The notes beneath the pieces are model-generated. The model was not told the DNA's origin and ran no database searches. It worked only from the letters and a program-made list of their open reading frames with translations. The position numbers and the translations under genes are program-made. Shown piece by piece: positions 1 through 9,422 of a stretch of DNA of 64,000 bases. Source of the DNA: Marinobacter iranensis (GTDB taxonomy: Bacteria > Pseudomonadota > Gammaproteobacteria > Pseudomonadales > Oleiphilaceae); contig NZ_JANCMW010000007.1 in the NCBI RefSeq assembly GCF_029207565.1, forward strand, positions 62,001-126,000. The letters run 5' to 3'. The stretch's first letter is position 1. Each line of letters starts with the position of its first letter.

Positions 1-1
1 C

Positions 2-721
2 CAGCGTCTCCTGGAGATGGGGATGCAGCCGATACCCCACGTGCCGGCCCGCATGGCCGAGAGCCGTGGACAACTCCGTGACTGGTTGTCACAACTGGAT
101 GAGAGCCGGGTTGACCGGTTGTTGCTGATTGCTGGCGACAGTGATGCCGTCGCTGGGCCGTTTGCGGATACGCTGGCGGTGCTTGAGTCCGGCCTGCTGG
201 CCCAGTTCCGGTTTCACGGTGTCGGTGTTGCCGCCCATCCGGACGGGCATCCCATGGCAGACCGGGCCACCCTGACCCAGGCCCTGAGCATCAAACGTGA
301 GTACGCTCGGACCACCGCCACAAGGCTCTGGGTGGTTACCCAGTTTACCTTCGACGCCAATGTAGTGATCGAATGGCTGCAAAGCCTGGGCAATATTCTG
401 GAAGAAGTGCCTGTCTACATCGGCATGGCCGGACCGACGCGTGTGAAAACCCTCATCGCCTACGCTGCCCAGTGCGGGGTGGGGGCGTCCGCGCGGGTGA
501 TGCTGCGCCGCCCCGGCAGCGCCAGACTGCTTCGCGCCTGGACACCGGACGGCATGGTGCGAGCGCTGGTTCAGTACTGTCTGGATAACCCCGATACTCT
601 GCTCCGGGGTATTCACCTTTTCCCATTCGGCGGTCTGCGCCAGTCGGCGCAATGGATTCAAGAGCACAGCGGGTCCGTTGAGGACCAGAGAGGTCAGTTC
701 CATGAGTCTTCAGTACAGTAA
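2..721 (+). CDS. Methylenetetrahydrofolate reductase-like protein (5' end cut by the window edge)
   Basis: Probably reduces 5,10-methylene-tetrahydrofolate, or works on a related folate C1 carrier, in the cytoplasm. The reading frame is open to the left edge, so the N-terminus is missing; the first ATG inside the window is at position 17. The visible 234 residues look like the C-terminal part of a MetF-type TIM barrel: a D-x-L-x-x-L-E-S-G segment, then [12 protein letters not shown], which matches the conserved A-x-x-P-E-x-H-P element of MTHFRs. Its stop overlaps the start of fhs by about 20 bases, so the two are translationally coupled. With the demethylating flavoprotein downstream, it likely handles C1 units from methylated amines rather than methionine synthesis; that is inference. 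Confidence 0.72.
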   Translation, partial: QRLLEMGMQPIPHVPARMAESRGQLRDWLSQLDESRVDRLLLIAGDSDAVAGPFADTLAVLESGLLAQFRFHGVGVAAHPDGHPMADRATLTQALSIKREYARTTATRLWVVTQFTFDANVVIEWLQSLGNILEEVPVYIGMAGPTRVKTLIAYAAQCGVGASARVMLRRPGSARLLRAWTPDGMVRALVQYCLDNPDTLLRGIHLFPFGGLRQSAQWIQEHSGSVEDQRGQFHESSVQ

Positions 722-2438
722 GCTGACACCTGAAACACCACCGGCGGCAGAGTTCCCGCCTCCGGGCACTCCTGACATTGAGATTGCCCGCTCGGTCCAG
801 CCCCAGTCCATCCTTCTGCTGGCCCAGCAGCGTTTCGGCCTGCCGGGGGAGAGCCTGGTACCTTTCGGCCACTATAAGGCCAAGCTGGATATGGCGTACG
901 TGGATACCTCTGACACCGCATCCCGGGGCAAGCTGGTGCTGGTGACGGCGATTACGCCCACGCCGGCTGGAGAGGGCAAGACCACCACCAGTGTGGGGCT
1001 GAACGATGGTTTTAACCGCCTGGGCGTACGTTCTTCGGTGTGCCTGCGGGAGCCGTCACTGGGCCCCTGTTTTGGCATGAAGGGCGGGGCTGCCGGCGGT
1101 GGCCGGGCCCAGGTGATTCCCATGGAAGACATCAACCTGCACTTTAATGGAGATTTCCACGCCATCACCACCGCCCACAACCTGTTGGCATCGCTGATCG
1201 ACAACCACATTCACTGGGGCAACGAAGCCGGGCTGGATCCGCGGTATGTAAATTGGCGCAGAGTCATGGACCTGACCGACCGCTCCCTGCGCAACATGGT
1301 GTGCGGCCTGGGTGGCGCGGCTCACGGCGTGCCCCGGGAAACCGGGTTCGATATCACGGTCTCGTCCGAGATCATGGCGATTCTGTGCCTGGCGGACGGA
1401 CGTGCGGACCTGAAACAGCGATTGGGTAACATTATTGTTGGCAGGCGCTCCGACATGACCCCGGTCACCGTTCGTGACCTGGGGGTGGAGGGGGCGCTGA
1501 CCGTACTGCTGAAAGAGGCGCTGCAGCCAAACCTGGTGCAGAGTCTGGAGCACAACCCGGTGTTTATTCACGGCGGGCCCTTTGCCAACATCGCCCATGG
1601 CTGCAATTCCGTAACCGCTACCCGCGCCGCCCTGGCCCTGAACGATGTGGTGGTCACCGAGGCCGGGTTCGGCGCCGACCTGGGCGCGGAGAAGTTCATT
1701 GACATCAAATGCCGGCATACCGGTTTGCGGCCCGACGCCGCCGTGGTGGTCTGTACCATTCGGGCCCTGAAGATGCAGGGCGGTGTTCCCCGCAGCCAAC
1801 TGAGTAGTCCCGATCTGGCGGCGCTGCGTGAGGGTGCCGCCAACCTTGAGCGGCACATCCGTAATCTCCAGCAGTTCGGGCTGACTCCGGTGGTGTGCAT
1901 TAACCGGTTCCCGGACGACACCGAGGACGAACTGGCACTGGTGCAGTCCATCAGTGAGGAGCTGGGTGTGCGGGCGGTGTCCGCAGACCACTGGGCAACC
2001 GGTGGCGAGGGTGCCACCGAACTGGCTCAGGCGGTGCTCGACCAGATGGACGAGGGCACGCCGGAAGTGAAATTCCTGTACGAAGACAGCCTGCCACTGG
2101 CGGACAAGATCCGTACCATCGCCACTCGCATCTATCACGCGGGAAGCGTGGAGTTTTCAACAGCGGCCAAGAAACAACTGGAGGAATACGAGAGCCTGGG
2201 TTTCGGCCACCTGCCGGTGTGTATCGCCAAGACGCAGTACAGTTTTTCCGCGGATTCGTCGGTGAAGGGAGCACCTTCCGGGCACACGCTGCCGGTGAGG
2301 GAAGTGCGCCTGGCGGCCGGTGCGGGATTCGTGGTGGCGGTCTGCGGCGACATAATGACCATGCCCGGCCTGCCGCGGCGACCTGCTGCGCTGGATATAG
2401 CCCTGGATGAGGATGGTCTGGTGGTGGGGCTAACCTGA
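702..2438 (+). CDS. fhs: Formate--tetrahydrofolate ligase
   Basis: ATP-dependent ligase that joins formate to tetrahydrofolate giving 10-formyl-THF, or runs in reverse to release formate and ATP. About 578 residues, near the usual 555-560. The P-loop [12 protein letters not shown] is clear at roughly residues 83-94, and conserved blocks follow ([30 protein letters not shown]). I chose the ATG at 702 because GAGAGG lies 8 bases upstream; an in-frame TTG at 678 would add eight residues. It overlaps the preceding MTHFR-like gene. Together they interconvert C1-folates made by the flavoprotein encoded at 3790-6360. Its last nine bases overlap the convergent regulator gene. Confidence 0.95.
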   Translation: MSLQYSKLTPETPPAAEFPPPGTPDIEIARSVQPQSILLLAQQRFGLPGESLVPFGHYKAKLDMAYVDTSDTASRGKLVLVTAITPTPAGEGKTTTSVGLNDGFNRLGVRSSVCLREPSLGPCFGMKGGAAGGGRAQVIPMEDINLHFNGDFHAITTAHNLLASLIDNHIHWGNEAGLDPRYVNWRRVMDLTDRSLRNMVCGLGGAAHGVPRETGFDITVSSEIMAILCLADGRADLKQRLGNIIVGRRSDMTPVTVRDLGVEGALTVLLKEALQPNLVQSLEHNPVFIHGGPFANIAHGCNSVTATRAALALNDVVVTEAGFGADLGAEKFIDIKCRHTGLRPDAAVVVCTIRALKMQGGVPRSQLSSPDLAALREGAANLERHIRNLQQFGLTPVVCINRFPDDTEDELALVQSISEELGVRAVSADHWATGGEGATELAQAVLDQMDEGTPEVKFLYEDSLPLADKIRTIATRIYHAGSVEFSTAAKKQLEEYESLGFGHLPVCIAKTQYSFSADSSVKGAPSGHTLPVREVRLAAGAGFVVAVCGDIMTMPGLPRRPAALDIALDEDGLVVGLT

Positions 2439-3539
2439 GCCGGTACCTTCGAAAATGCCGTAGGTCGGCTCAGTGCGCGCTCGCCTGAGTGCCTGCAGGG
2501 AAGAAGAGGGCAGGCTGGCCATGGTATCGGTCAGAACAGTTCCTGCTGGGCTCTGGGAGTAGATTTCTATCCGTTCGTATTTGGGAGCGCGCCCCATGGT
2601 TTTGCGATAGCACCGGCTGAAGTGGGTAGCGGAAACAAACCCGCACATGGAGGCTATTTCCACAATGGAACAGGAAGTCTGTTTGAGTAACCGGCGGGCC
2701 CGGTTCAGGCGCACCCGCAGGTAATAGCGTGACGGTGTGCAACCCATGTGCTTGAGAAACAGCCGTTCCAGTTGGCGGCGGGATATTCCGGCCAGTGTCG
2801 CCAGTTCCTTCAGTTCGATGGGTTCCTCGATATTGGCCTCCATCAACTGGGCGGCTTCCGCCAGCTTTGGTTGAGCGCAGGCGAGTTTGGGATGTAGGGG
2901 CATGGGTTGCTGTTCGCTTTCCTCACGCACACGGTCGCAGACAAACATGTGGGAGACTGCATTGCTGAGTTCCTGTCCATGACGCCGTGCCAGGAAACTG
3001 AGCATCATGTGCATGGGCACGGTGCCGCCAGTGCAGGTCATCCGTTCCCGCTCTACGGTAAACAGTCGGTTGTTGGTCTGGACGCGGGGAAAGCCTTCCT
3101 GCATGGCTTCCAGGCATTCCCAGTGCGCACTGCAGGAGTGGCCATCCAGCAGGCCGGCACTGGCCAGGACATAAGGCCCGGTGCAGACGGCTCCGAGCAG
3201 GACATGGCGGCGGGCCATTTGTTTCAGCCAGCTGACTTCCTTGCGGGAGAAGCTCCGGGTGACATCGATACCTGCCACCACGATGACCAGGTCAAAGCTG
3301 TGTTCTTCCTGAATGGACGCGTCCGGCAGCATGGTAATGCCGTCACTGGCACGGGCCGCCTCGCCTTCAACGGTCAGCAGTTTCCAGGAGTAGAGCTCGG
3401 TGCCGGCCAGTTGGTTGGCCATGCGCAGAGGCTCAACGGCCGTCGCCAGGGCAATCAGGGTGAAGTTTTCGATCAGCAGGAAGCCGACCCGATAGGGCTC
3501 ATCGGCGGACCTGTTTTGCGAGCCTGTGTCAGTAGTCAT
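2430..3539 (-). CDS. GlxA-family AraC-type regulator with DJ-1/PfpI-like sensor (GbdR-like)
   Basis: Transcription activator of about 369 residues. The N-terminal half is a DJ-1/PfpI-like (class I amidotransferase) fold with V-V-A-G-I-D and [10 protein letters not shown], and the C-terminal third is an AraC double helix-turn-helix ([16 protein letters not shown], then [18 protein letters not shown]). This architecture is typical of GbdR, CdhR and ArgR-type activators of betaine, carnitine and arginine catabolism. Start taken at the ATG at 3539, with AGGGGG just upstream; a GTG at 3557 is possible. It sits between fhs and the dimethylglycine dehydrogenase-like gene, so it probably senses glycine betaine, dimethylglycine or a related osmolyte; the ligand is inferred. 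Confidence 0.85.
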   Translation of the reverse strand: MTTDTGSQNRSADEPYRVGFLLIENFTLIALATAVEPLRMANQLAGTELYSWKLLTVEGEAARASDGITMLPDASIQEEHSFDLVIVVAGIDVTRSFSRKEVSWLKQMARRHVLLGAVCTGPYVLASAGLLDGHSCSAHWECLEAMQEGFPRVQTNNRLFTVERERMTCTGGTVPMHMMLSFLARRHGQELSNAVSHMFVCDRVREESEQQPMPLHPKLACAQPKLAEAAQLMEANIEEPIELKELATLAGISRRQLERLFLKHMGCTPSRYYLRVRLNRARRLLKQTSCSIVEIASMCGFVSATHFSRCYRKTMGRAPKYERIEIYSQSPAGTVLTDTMASLPSSSLQALRRARTEPTYGIFEGTGSG

Positions 3540-3705
3540 GCAACCCCCTTGCCCCACCCGGGCGTGTTGCTGCAGTCAGTGCCCGGAGCATCCGTTCTGA
3601 CTGCTTCAACCTGAACACTAGTTGTTGCACTTTGCTCATGCAATGCTTAGGCCGTGCAATAAGCGATCAGTTCCAACGTATTTTTATTCTAAGTTGGTGG
3701 TTGGG

Positions 3706-3759
3706 GGTCGAATGGTCCACAAACGACATTTTGCTTTATGGAATGATCCACGTGCGACG
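3706..3759 (-). promoter_or_regulatory. Tandem repeat upstream of the AraC-type regulator, candidate operator
   Basis: On the minus strand two copies of GTCGnnnGTGGAnCATTC occur (plus-strand positions about 3711-3728 and 3742-3759), 31 bases apart or about three helical turns. Direct half-sites on one DNA face are typical of AraC-family operators. The pair lies about 170-220 bases upstream of the regulator start at 3539, between it and the stop of the flavoprotein gene, so autoregulation is the simplest reading. Which protein binds is not shown. Confidence 0.4.
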
Positions 3760-3789
3760 GCCTGTTGGCACTTGGGTACTGCTTACCGA

Positions 3790-6360
3790 TCACGACTTGA
3801 CCCGCTCGTTGTCCGGATCAAACAGCGGCCGGTAACCCACCGACTCGATGCGGATAGGGTAGTGTTCCTGGAAGTATTCCAGCGTCAGCTCCCGACCTTC
3901 CTGGGCATACTCCACCGGGATGTAGCCCAGCAGAATGATCTTGCCCACTGAAGGCCCCCAGACCACGCTGGTGTTGTAGGAGCGGCGGCCGTGGCTGTCC
4001 ACCAGCACCTCGCCGGTTTGCGGGTCCAGGATGGGCCACTGGCCCACCGGATAACGCAGTACGCCGTTGGCGTCCCGGTGCTCGGTCATGGTCATGGTGC
4101 AAAGGTATGCCGCCTGTTGGGGCCATTCCCGCTGTTCCAGGTAAGCGGCCTTGCCGTGGAAGTCCGCTTCCTTGACCTTGGGCCGCTGCAATCCAGCTTC
4201 GTAGAGGTTGTACTCAGTCTCCAGGTCCACGTTCTGCAGGCGCAGGCTCTTCTCCAGGCGCCGGGTGTTGGCGTAGGTTTCGATGCCAACCGGGGTAACG
4301 CCCGCGTCATAGAGCAGGTCCCAGATTCGCAGGCCATAGCTGAACGGGAAGTAAAGCTCCCAACCCTGTTCGCCCACGTAGGATATCCGGAACGCCCAGA
4401 TCGGAACGCCCTGAACGTTAAGCTCCCGGGCGGTGGCAAAGGGGAAGTTCTCCGCAGACAGCTCGTCCGGATTGGTGACGAACTGTGCCAGGGTTTCCCG
4501 CGCCTTCGGTCCCCAGAGTCCCAGGGTGGCCAGTTCGTCGGTACGGTCCTGCAGGTGGATATTCTCCAGGCCTTTCTCCCGGGCGATGCGTTTGATCCAG
4601 CAATGATCCCGGTGGCCAGTGTCGCCGCCGCAGACCACCCGGTAATCGTTGTCGCCCCGCCGGATGATGGTCAGGTCCGAGCGGATACCGCCGCGGGCAT
4701 CGAGGAAGTGGGTGTATACACCTTTGCCATGGGGAATGGTGCCGCCCACCTTGGCGACGGACAGGTATTCCAGCAGCGCTTCCGCGTCGTTGCCGGAGAT
4801 GTCGAAGATGGCGAAGTGGGAGAGGTTGATCATGCCCACGGATTCACTCATCTCCAACTGCTCGGCGTTGGACACTTCCCAGAAATGCCGGGCGTCCCAC
4901 TCATGTTCCCGCACCGGGATGCGGTCGCGGTATTTCGCCAACAGTGTGGCCTCGTTGGCGGCGTAGCCGTGGGCCCGTTCCCAGCCGGCGGCTTCCATGA
5001 AATAGGCCCCCAGCTCCACCTCTCGCAGGTAAAACGGGCTGGTCCGCATCCTGCGGCCGGTCATGTAGGGCTCACGGGGGTGAACCGCCGGGGTATAGAT
5101 CTTCTTGGCGGTTTCGTAGCAGCGGTTGTAGACATAGTCCGGCGTTTTCTGCAGCGGATAGTGGCGGGCGATGTCGATGCTGTGTGGGTCCATTTCCGGC
5201 GAACCATGGGTCATCCAGTCTGCCAACACCTTGCCCGCGCCGGGGCCGTCCTTGACCCAGACCGCCTCGCAGAACCACAGGTTGCGTACTTCCGGGGATT
5301 CCCCGATCAGAGAACCACCATCGGGCGTTACCGAGAGCAGGCCGTTGAAGGAGTGTTTTTCCTCCCAGCCCAGCTCACCGAGGATCGGGGTCATTTCGAT
5401 GGCTTTTTCGTAGGCGTCCATCACCTGGTCCAATGAAAGGTCCCGCATGGACGGTGACAGCCGCGCCTCGCCGGGCTCGACAATGGCGCCGGGATAGACC
5501 AGCCGTGGATTGTTCGTCTCGTAGTAGCCCCATTCAATGCGCCCACCTTCGGTGGTGGTGGGGTCGCCGGTGTCCCGGACATAGGCGGAGTTACCCTGGT
5601 CACGGAACAGCGGATAGACAATCTGCTTGCCGGTACCGGCCAGTTCCTCATACGGGCCGAAGAACAGCAGGGGGTGTTCCAGTGGCATCAATGGCAGGGG
5701 CGAATTGGCGGTGTTCGCCATCAGTGGCCCCCAGATACCCATGGACAACACCACGTACTCGGTTTCGATGTAGCCCTTGTGGGTTTCAACGCCGCGCACC
5801 TGGCCGTCCTGGACGTCGATGCGGATGGCCGGGGTGTAGGCAAAGGCCTTCAGCTTGCCGGTGGCTACGGCTTCCTCCACCAGATCGCCGGCCACGCTCT
5901 GGGAGCGGGGCACCACCAGCCCGGCGTCCGGGTCCCACATGGCGCCCTGGATCTGGCTCTCATCCAGTAACGGAAACAGTTCCTTCGCCTGCTGTGGCGA
6001 GATCATGCTGACATTGGTGCCAAAGGCTTTCCCGGAGCCCACCTTGCGGCGGAGTTCGTCCATGCGCTCATCGTCGTCAATGCGGGCCACCTCCATGCCG
6101 CCGCACTTCTCATAGTTGCCGCGCTTCTCATAGAAAGCCTGGCTGTACTTGGTAGTGTAGGTGGTCAGTTTGTCGTGGGAGGTAGTGAAGCAGAAGTCCG
6201 ACGCGTGGGAGGTGGAGCCGATGTCTGAGGGAATGGCGGATTTTTCCAGCCCTACGATGTCGTCCCAACCCTGCTCGATCAGGTGGTGGGCTACCGAAGA
6301 CCCAACGATACCGCCCTGTCCAATGATTACGACTTTTGCACGTTTCGGTAGTTGTGCCAT
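3790..6360 (-). CDS. FAD-dependent dimethylglycine/sarcosine dehydrogenase-like protein with GcvT domain
   Basis: Large flavoprotein of 856 residues. N-terminal Rossmann FAD motif V-V-I-I-G-Q-G-G-I-V-G-S-S at residues 10-22, then S-T-S-H-A-S-D, whose His lines up roughly with the covalent-FAD histidine of dimethylglycine dehydrogenases. The DAO domain is followed by an FAO-like linker and, from about residue 430, a GcvT/aminomethyltransferase fold ending in a GcvT C-terminal barrel. Such enzymes oxidatively demethylate dimethylglycine or sarcosine and pass the methylene group to THF, which fits the neighbouring fhs and MTHFR-like genes. Start at ATG 6360 with GGGGGG nine bases upstream; an upstream in-frame extension to 6444 lacks such a site. 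The exact substrate (dimethylglycine, sarcosine, or another methylated osmolyte) cannot be fixed from sequence. Confidence 0.82.
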   Translation of the reverse strand: MAQLPKRAKVVIIGQGGIVGSSVAHHLIEQGWDDIVGLEKSAIPSDIGSTSHASDFCFTTSHDKLTTYTTKYSQAFYEKRGNYEKCGGMEVARIDDDERMDELRRKVGSGKAFGTNVSMISPQQAKELFPLLDESQIQGAMWDPDAGLVVPRSQSVAGDLVEEAVATGKLKAFAYTPAIRIDVQDGQVRGVETHKGYIETEYVVLSMGIWGPLMANTANSPLPLMPLEHPLLFFGPYEELAGTGKQIVYPLFRDQGNSAYVRDTGDPTTTEGGRIEWGYYETNNPRLVYPGAIVEPGEARLSPSMRDLSLDQVMDAYEKAIEMTPILGELGWEEKHSFNGLLSVTPDGGSLIGESPEVRNLWFCEAVWVKDGPGAGKVLADWMTHGSPEMDPHSIDIARHYPLQKTPDYVYNRCYETAKKIYTPAVHPREPYMTGRRMRTSPFYLREVELGAYFMEAAGWERAHGYAANEATLLAKYRDRIPVREHEWDARHFWEVSNAEQLEMSESVGMINLSHFAIFDISGNDAEALLEYLSVAKVGGTIPHGKGVYTHFLDARGGIRSDLTIIRRGDNDYRVVCGGDTGHRDHCWIKRIAREKGLENIHLQDRTDELATLGLWGPKARETLAQFVTNPDELSAENFPFATARELNVQGVPIWAFRISYVGEQGWELYFPFSYGLRIWDLLYDAGVTPVGIETYANTRRLEKSLRLQNVDLETEYNLYEAGLQRPKVKEADFHGKAAYLEQREWPQQAAYLCTMTMTEHRDANGVLRYPVGQWPILDPQTGEVLVDSHGRRSYNTSVVWGPSVGKIILLGYIPVEYAQEGRELTLEYFQEHYPIRIESVGYRPLFDPDNERVKS

Positions 6361-6587
6361 CTTGACCCCCCCTTCTACACGCAATGAACGCCCACATGCA
6401 CTGCAGCATTTTCCCACAATACTTCGGGCACCGCCTCGGTTCAATGTGGCCCTGATCGCTTGGGGACGCTAAATCCAATACGACACCAAGGCGTCCAAAA
6501 GCGGCAAAGCGGGTCTTACCGTTTAAACCAACGCGGTTTTCAACAGAAACATTTGAGTGCATCGCCAATCGGAACTTTACTTGTTCC

Positions 6588-8318
6588 ATGGACAGGAAAG
6601 GTATTCAGCAGATCGTGTACCAGATCAGCACAGTGACGGTGTTGGCCATCATAGTGGGCACTGCCGCTTCGCTTGCGGCGATCGGCTTTGTCGATGCGGT
6701 GCATTATCTCAACGACCGCCTGTTGATCTCGCCCTACGCCCGCGTGCTGGCGGAAGACCGGCCGGGGTTTGTCGCGGTCGCAACTCTTCTTGTGCCGGCC
6801 GCCGGTGGGCTTGTTGTCGGCCTGATAGTTCATTTCCTGGTTCGTGAGAAGCGCGGGCTGGCGCCTCCGGATGCCATTCTGGCGGCGCAGACCAGTGGGC
6901 CCGCGCCAGGGTTCGGAAGTGGCCTGGCCTCCACGCTTGCGGCGCTGATTTCGCTCGGCAGCGGGGCGTCGGTAGGCCAGTATGGCCCACTGGTGTATCT
7001 GGGCGCGATGTTCGGCAACCTGGCCGGGCGGCTGCGGCTCAACCTGCGTCATCAACGTTCGATCGCCATTGCCTGTGGGGTGGCGGCCGCCATTTCCACC
7101 GCCTTTAACGCTCCGATTGCGGGCCTGGTGTTTGCCCACGAAGTCATCCTGCGCCACTACTCGTTACGGGCCTTTGCGCCGGTGACGGTTGCAGCGGCGA
7201 CGGGGTATATCATTGCCAATGTCATTTTCGATCGCCCTGCGCTGTTCCTGGTGAGTTTCGATCGCGTGGAGCACAGCTACGAATTCGTGTTCTTTGCCCT
7301 GGAAGGTGTGCTTTGCGCAGGTCTGGCCTGGGTGTTCATGGTTTTGCTGAAAGTCAGTGCCAACGTCGCCCGGCGTCACATTGCGCTGCCCTGGGCACGG
7401 CCGGCGATAGCAGGGTTGACGGTGGGGCTGGTGGCCCTGTGGATACCGGAGGTGCTTGGTATCGGGCAGGAAACCCTGCGCTTTGCCACCATCGAGGGCG
7501 CGTTCGGAATTGGCGAGCTGGGGCTGATCATTGTCGCCAAACTGGTGCTGACCGCGCTGTGTGTGGGGTTCGGCTTTGTTGGCGGAGTCTTCAGCCCAGC
7601 CCTGCTGATCGGCATTCTCTTCGGTGCTTTCTACGGCCTGGTTCTGCCTTACGTGGCGCCGGTGCCACACTCCGGCCTGGTGGTTTACGCCATATGCGGC
7701 ATGATGGCCCTGGCCAGTTCCGTCATCGGTGCGCCGCTGACCACCATACTGATTGTTTTCGAGTTAACCCGCAGTTACGACCTGACCATCGCAGCCATGG
7801 TGTCTGTAGTGTTTGCCAACCTGATTTCCTACCGGGTGATCGGGCGTTCGCTGTTTGATCTGCAACTGCGTGCCCGGGGGTTCGATCTTTCCCTGGGGCG
7901 CGATAAGGCGATCCTGGAAACCCACAGGATCCGGGACTACCTATCCAGCGTCTTCACCACGGCCAGCGACCAGGACACGGTGGGCACTGTTCGCCAGCGC
8001 CTGGTGGATGACCATCGTTCCGAGGCCATGGTCCTGAACCGGAAGGGCAAACTGCTGGGCGTGGTCAGGTTGCAGGGAATTGTAAACAGCAACGCGGAAA
8101 CCCCCGTGATGGATGCAGCCATTCGTTCCTTCACCACCTTCGGTGAAGATACTTCCGTGTGGCAGTCCATGGAAATGCTGCGTGGTTTCCTGGGCGAAGC
8201 GGTTCCGTTGGTGGACAGGAGCGGCCGGCTGATGGGGGTGGTTCCGGAGGAGGCAGTGATTCGGGCGTACCTGGAAATCGTGCACGACCTGCGAGAGGAA
8301 GAAAATGAAGCAGCGTAG
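6588..8318 (+). CDS. CLC-family chloride channel/transporter with C-terminal CBS pair
   Basis: Membrane protein of 576 residues: a CLC transport core to about residue 440 and a cytoplasmic CBS pair after it (A-M-V-L-N-R-K-G-K-L-L-G-V-V near 485, a second unit near 545). Conserved CLC features include the G-S-G-A-S-V-G segment and G-F-V-G-G-V-F-S-P-A-L-L-I-G. The usual G-R/K-E-G-P motif carrying the gating glutamate reads G-Q-Y-G-P at residues 130-134, so a tyrosine (codon 6981-6983) replaces the glutamate. In characterised CLCs loss of this residue abolishes proton coupling, so this may be a passive anion channel. Its end overlaps the start of the next gene by 14 bases. Confidence 0.9.
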   Translation: MDRKGIQQIVYQISTVTVLAIIVGTAASLAAIGFVDAVHYLNDRLLISPYARVLAEDRPGFVAVATLLVPAAGGLVVGLIVHFLVREKRGLAPPDAILAAQTSGPAPGFGSGLASTLAALISLGSGASVGQYGPLVYLGAMFGNLAGRLRLNLRHQRSIAIACGVAAAISTAFNAPIAGLVFAHEVILRHYSLRAFAPVTVAAATGYIIANVIFDRPALFLVSFDRVEHSYEFVFFALEGVLCAGLAWVFMVLLKVSANVARRHIALPWARPAIAGLTVGLVALWIPEVLGIGQETLRFATIEGAFGIGELGLIIVAKLVLTALCVGFGFVGGVFSPALLIGILFGAFYGLVLPYVAPVPHSGLVVYAICGMMALASSVIGAPLTTILIVFELTRSYDLTIAAMVSVVFANLISYRVIGRSLFDLQLRARGFDLSLGRDKAILETHRIRDYLSSVFTTASDQDTVGTVRQRLVDDHRSEAMVLNRKGKLLGVVRLQGIVNSNAETPVMDAAIRSFTTFGEDTSVWQSMEMLRGFLGEAVPLVDRSGRLMGVVPEEAVIRAYLEIVHDLREEENEAA

Positions 8319-9414
8319 CCCAGCGGTTTTCCAATGGTTGGTCATCGTCGTTCTGATGTTTCCGGCTGCCTCCCAAGCGCAGAGCGGGAGCCAGGAGCCT
8401 GAGGTGCTCACGGTGGTAACCTGGGGAGGCGCTTATGAAGACAGCCAGCGGCGGGCCTATTTTGAGCCGTTTACGGAAGCAACCGGGATAGACATCGAAA
8501 CGGTCCATTACGATGGTGGCGTGAAAGTACTGCGGGAGCATCTTGCCAGTGGCGACGTGGAGTGGGACGTCATCGACATGATCCAGTCCGACGCCAGTGC
8601 CGCCTGTGAGGAAGGTCTGCTGGATACCATTGATTCGACGATCCTGGCGCCGGCGCCCGATGGCACACCGGCACGGGAGGACTTCATGGAAGGCGCCATT
8701 CACCGATGTTTTATCACCCAGATCGTGTTTTCCACCGTGATTGCCTTTGACGACAGGGCTTTTCCCGGCGTTAAGCCCGACAGCGTGGAAGACTTTTTCA
8801 ACCTTGAGGCGTTTCCCGGAAAGCGGGCGCTGCGGAAATCACCGGTGGGACTGTTCGAGTGGGCGTTGCTGTCCCTGTCGGTACCCCGGGAGCAGCTCTA
8901 TGACCTGCTCAGCACCCGGCGCGGGCTGGAGCTTGCCTCCCGGCGGCTGGACGATATACGCGATGCCATTATCTGGTGGACCCGCGGTGACGAGCCGGTG
9001 GAACTGCTGACCAGCGGCCAGGCGACCATGGCAACGGGCTACAACGGTCGCTTTTTTCACGCCAGGGCCATGGAAGGCGCCCCCCTCTCGGTGATATGGG
9101 ACGGACAACTGATCGGCTTTAACAGTTGGACCATTCTTCGTGGTACGAGCCAGGCGGACCTGGCTGCGGACTTTATTGCCTTCGCAACCCGGGCGGAAAA
9201 TATGGCGGCCCAGGCCAACCTGATCAGCTATGGGCCAGCGCGAAAGTCGGCCCAGCGACGGGTAGGGCTGCATACCGATGCCGGCGTACCCATGCGCCCC
9301 TACATGCCAACGGCGCCCTCCCACATGGACAGCGCTGTTATCCGCGACCACCACTGGTATTCCCAGACGGTCGAGCTGCGTGAGCAGTGGTTCCGGGAAT
9401 GGCTGGAGCGCTGA
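8305..9414 (+). CDS. Periplasmic solute-binding protein, PotD/PotF-like
   Basis: Exported substrate-binding protein of 369 residues with a cleavable signal peptide (hydrophobic residues 10-24, cleavage near A-S-Q-A-Q). The mature part starts L-T-V-V-T-W-G-G-A-Y-E, typical of the spermidine/putrescine and iron-type extracellular binding proteins (SBP family 1/8). It contains W-D-V-I-D-M at about residue 90 and an S-P-V-G-L-F-E-W stretch later. It overlaps the CLC gene by 14 bases, so they are co-translated, but no ABC permease or ATPase gene is nearby. The ligand is unknown; a polyamine-like or other organic cation is only a family-level guess. Confidence 0.82.
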   Translation: MKQRSPAVFQWLVIVVLMFPAASQAQSGSQEPEVLTVVTWGGAYEDSQRRAYFEPFTEATGIDIETVHYDGGVKVLREHLASGDVEWDVIDMIQSDASAACEEGLLDTIDSTILAPAPDGTPAREDFMEGAIHRCFITQIVFSTVIAFDDRAFPGVKPDSVEDFFNLEAFPGKRALRKSPVGLFEWALLSLSVPREQLYDLLSTRRGLELASRRLDDIRDAIIWWTRGDEPVELLTSGQATMATGYNGRFFHARAMEGAPLSVIWDGQLIGFNSWTILRGTSQADLAADFIAFATRAENMAAQANLISYGPARKSAQRRVGLHTDAGVPMRPYMPTAPSHMDSAVIRDHHWYSQTVELREQWFREWLER

Positions 9415-9422
9415 CAGGGCGC

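Noticed and set aside
1056-2138. 360-residue minus-strand frame opposite fhs
   Set aside because: fhs is unmistakable on the plus strand across the same bases; the opposite frame has His/Gln/Arg-rich composition typical of an antisense shadow in GC-rich DNA.
3991-5436. 481-residue plus-strand frame opposite the flavoprotein gene
   Set aside because: The flavoprotein is well supported on the minus strand; this frame shows no domain and no start signal.
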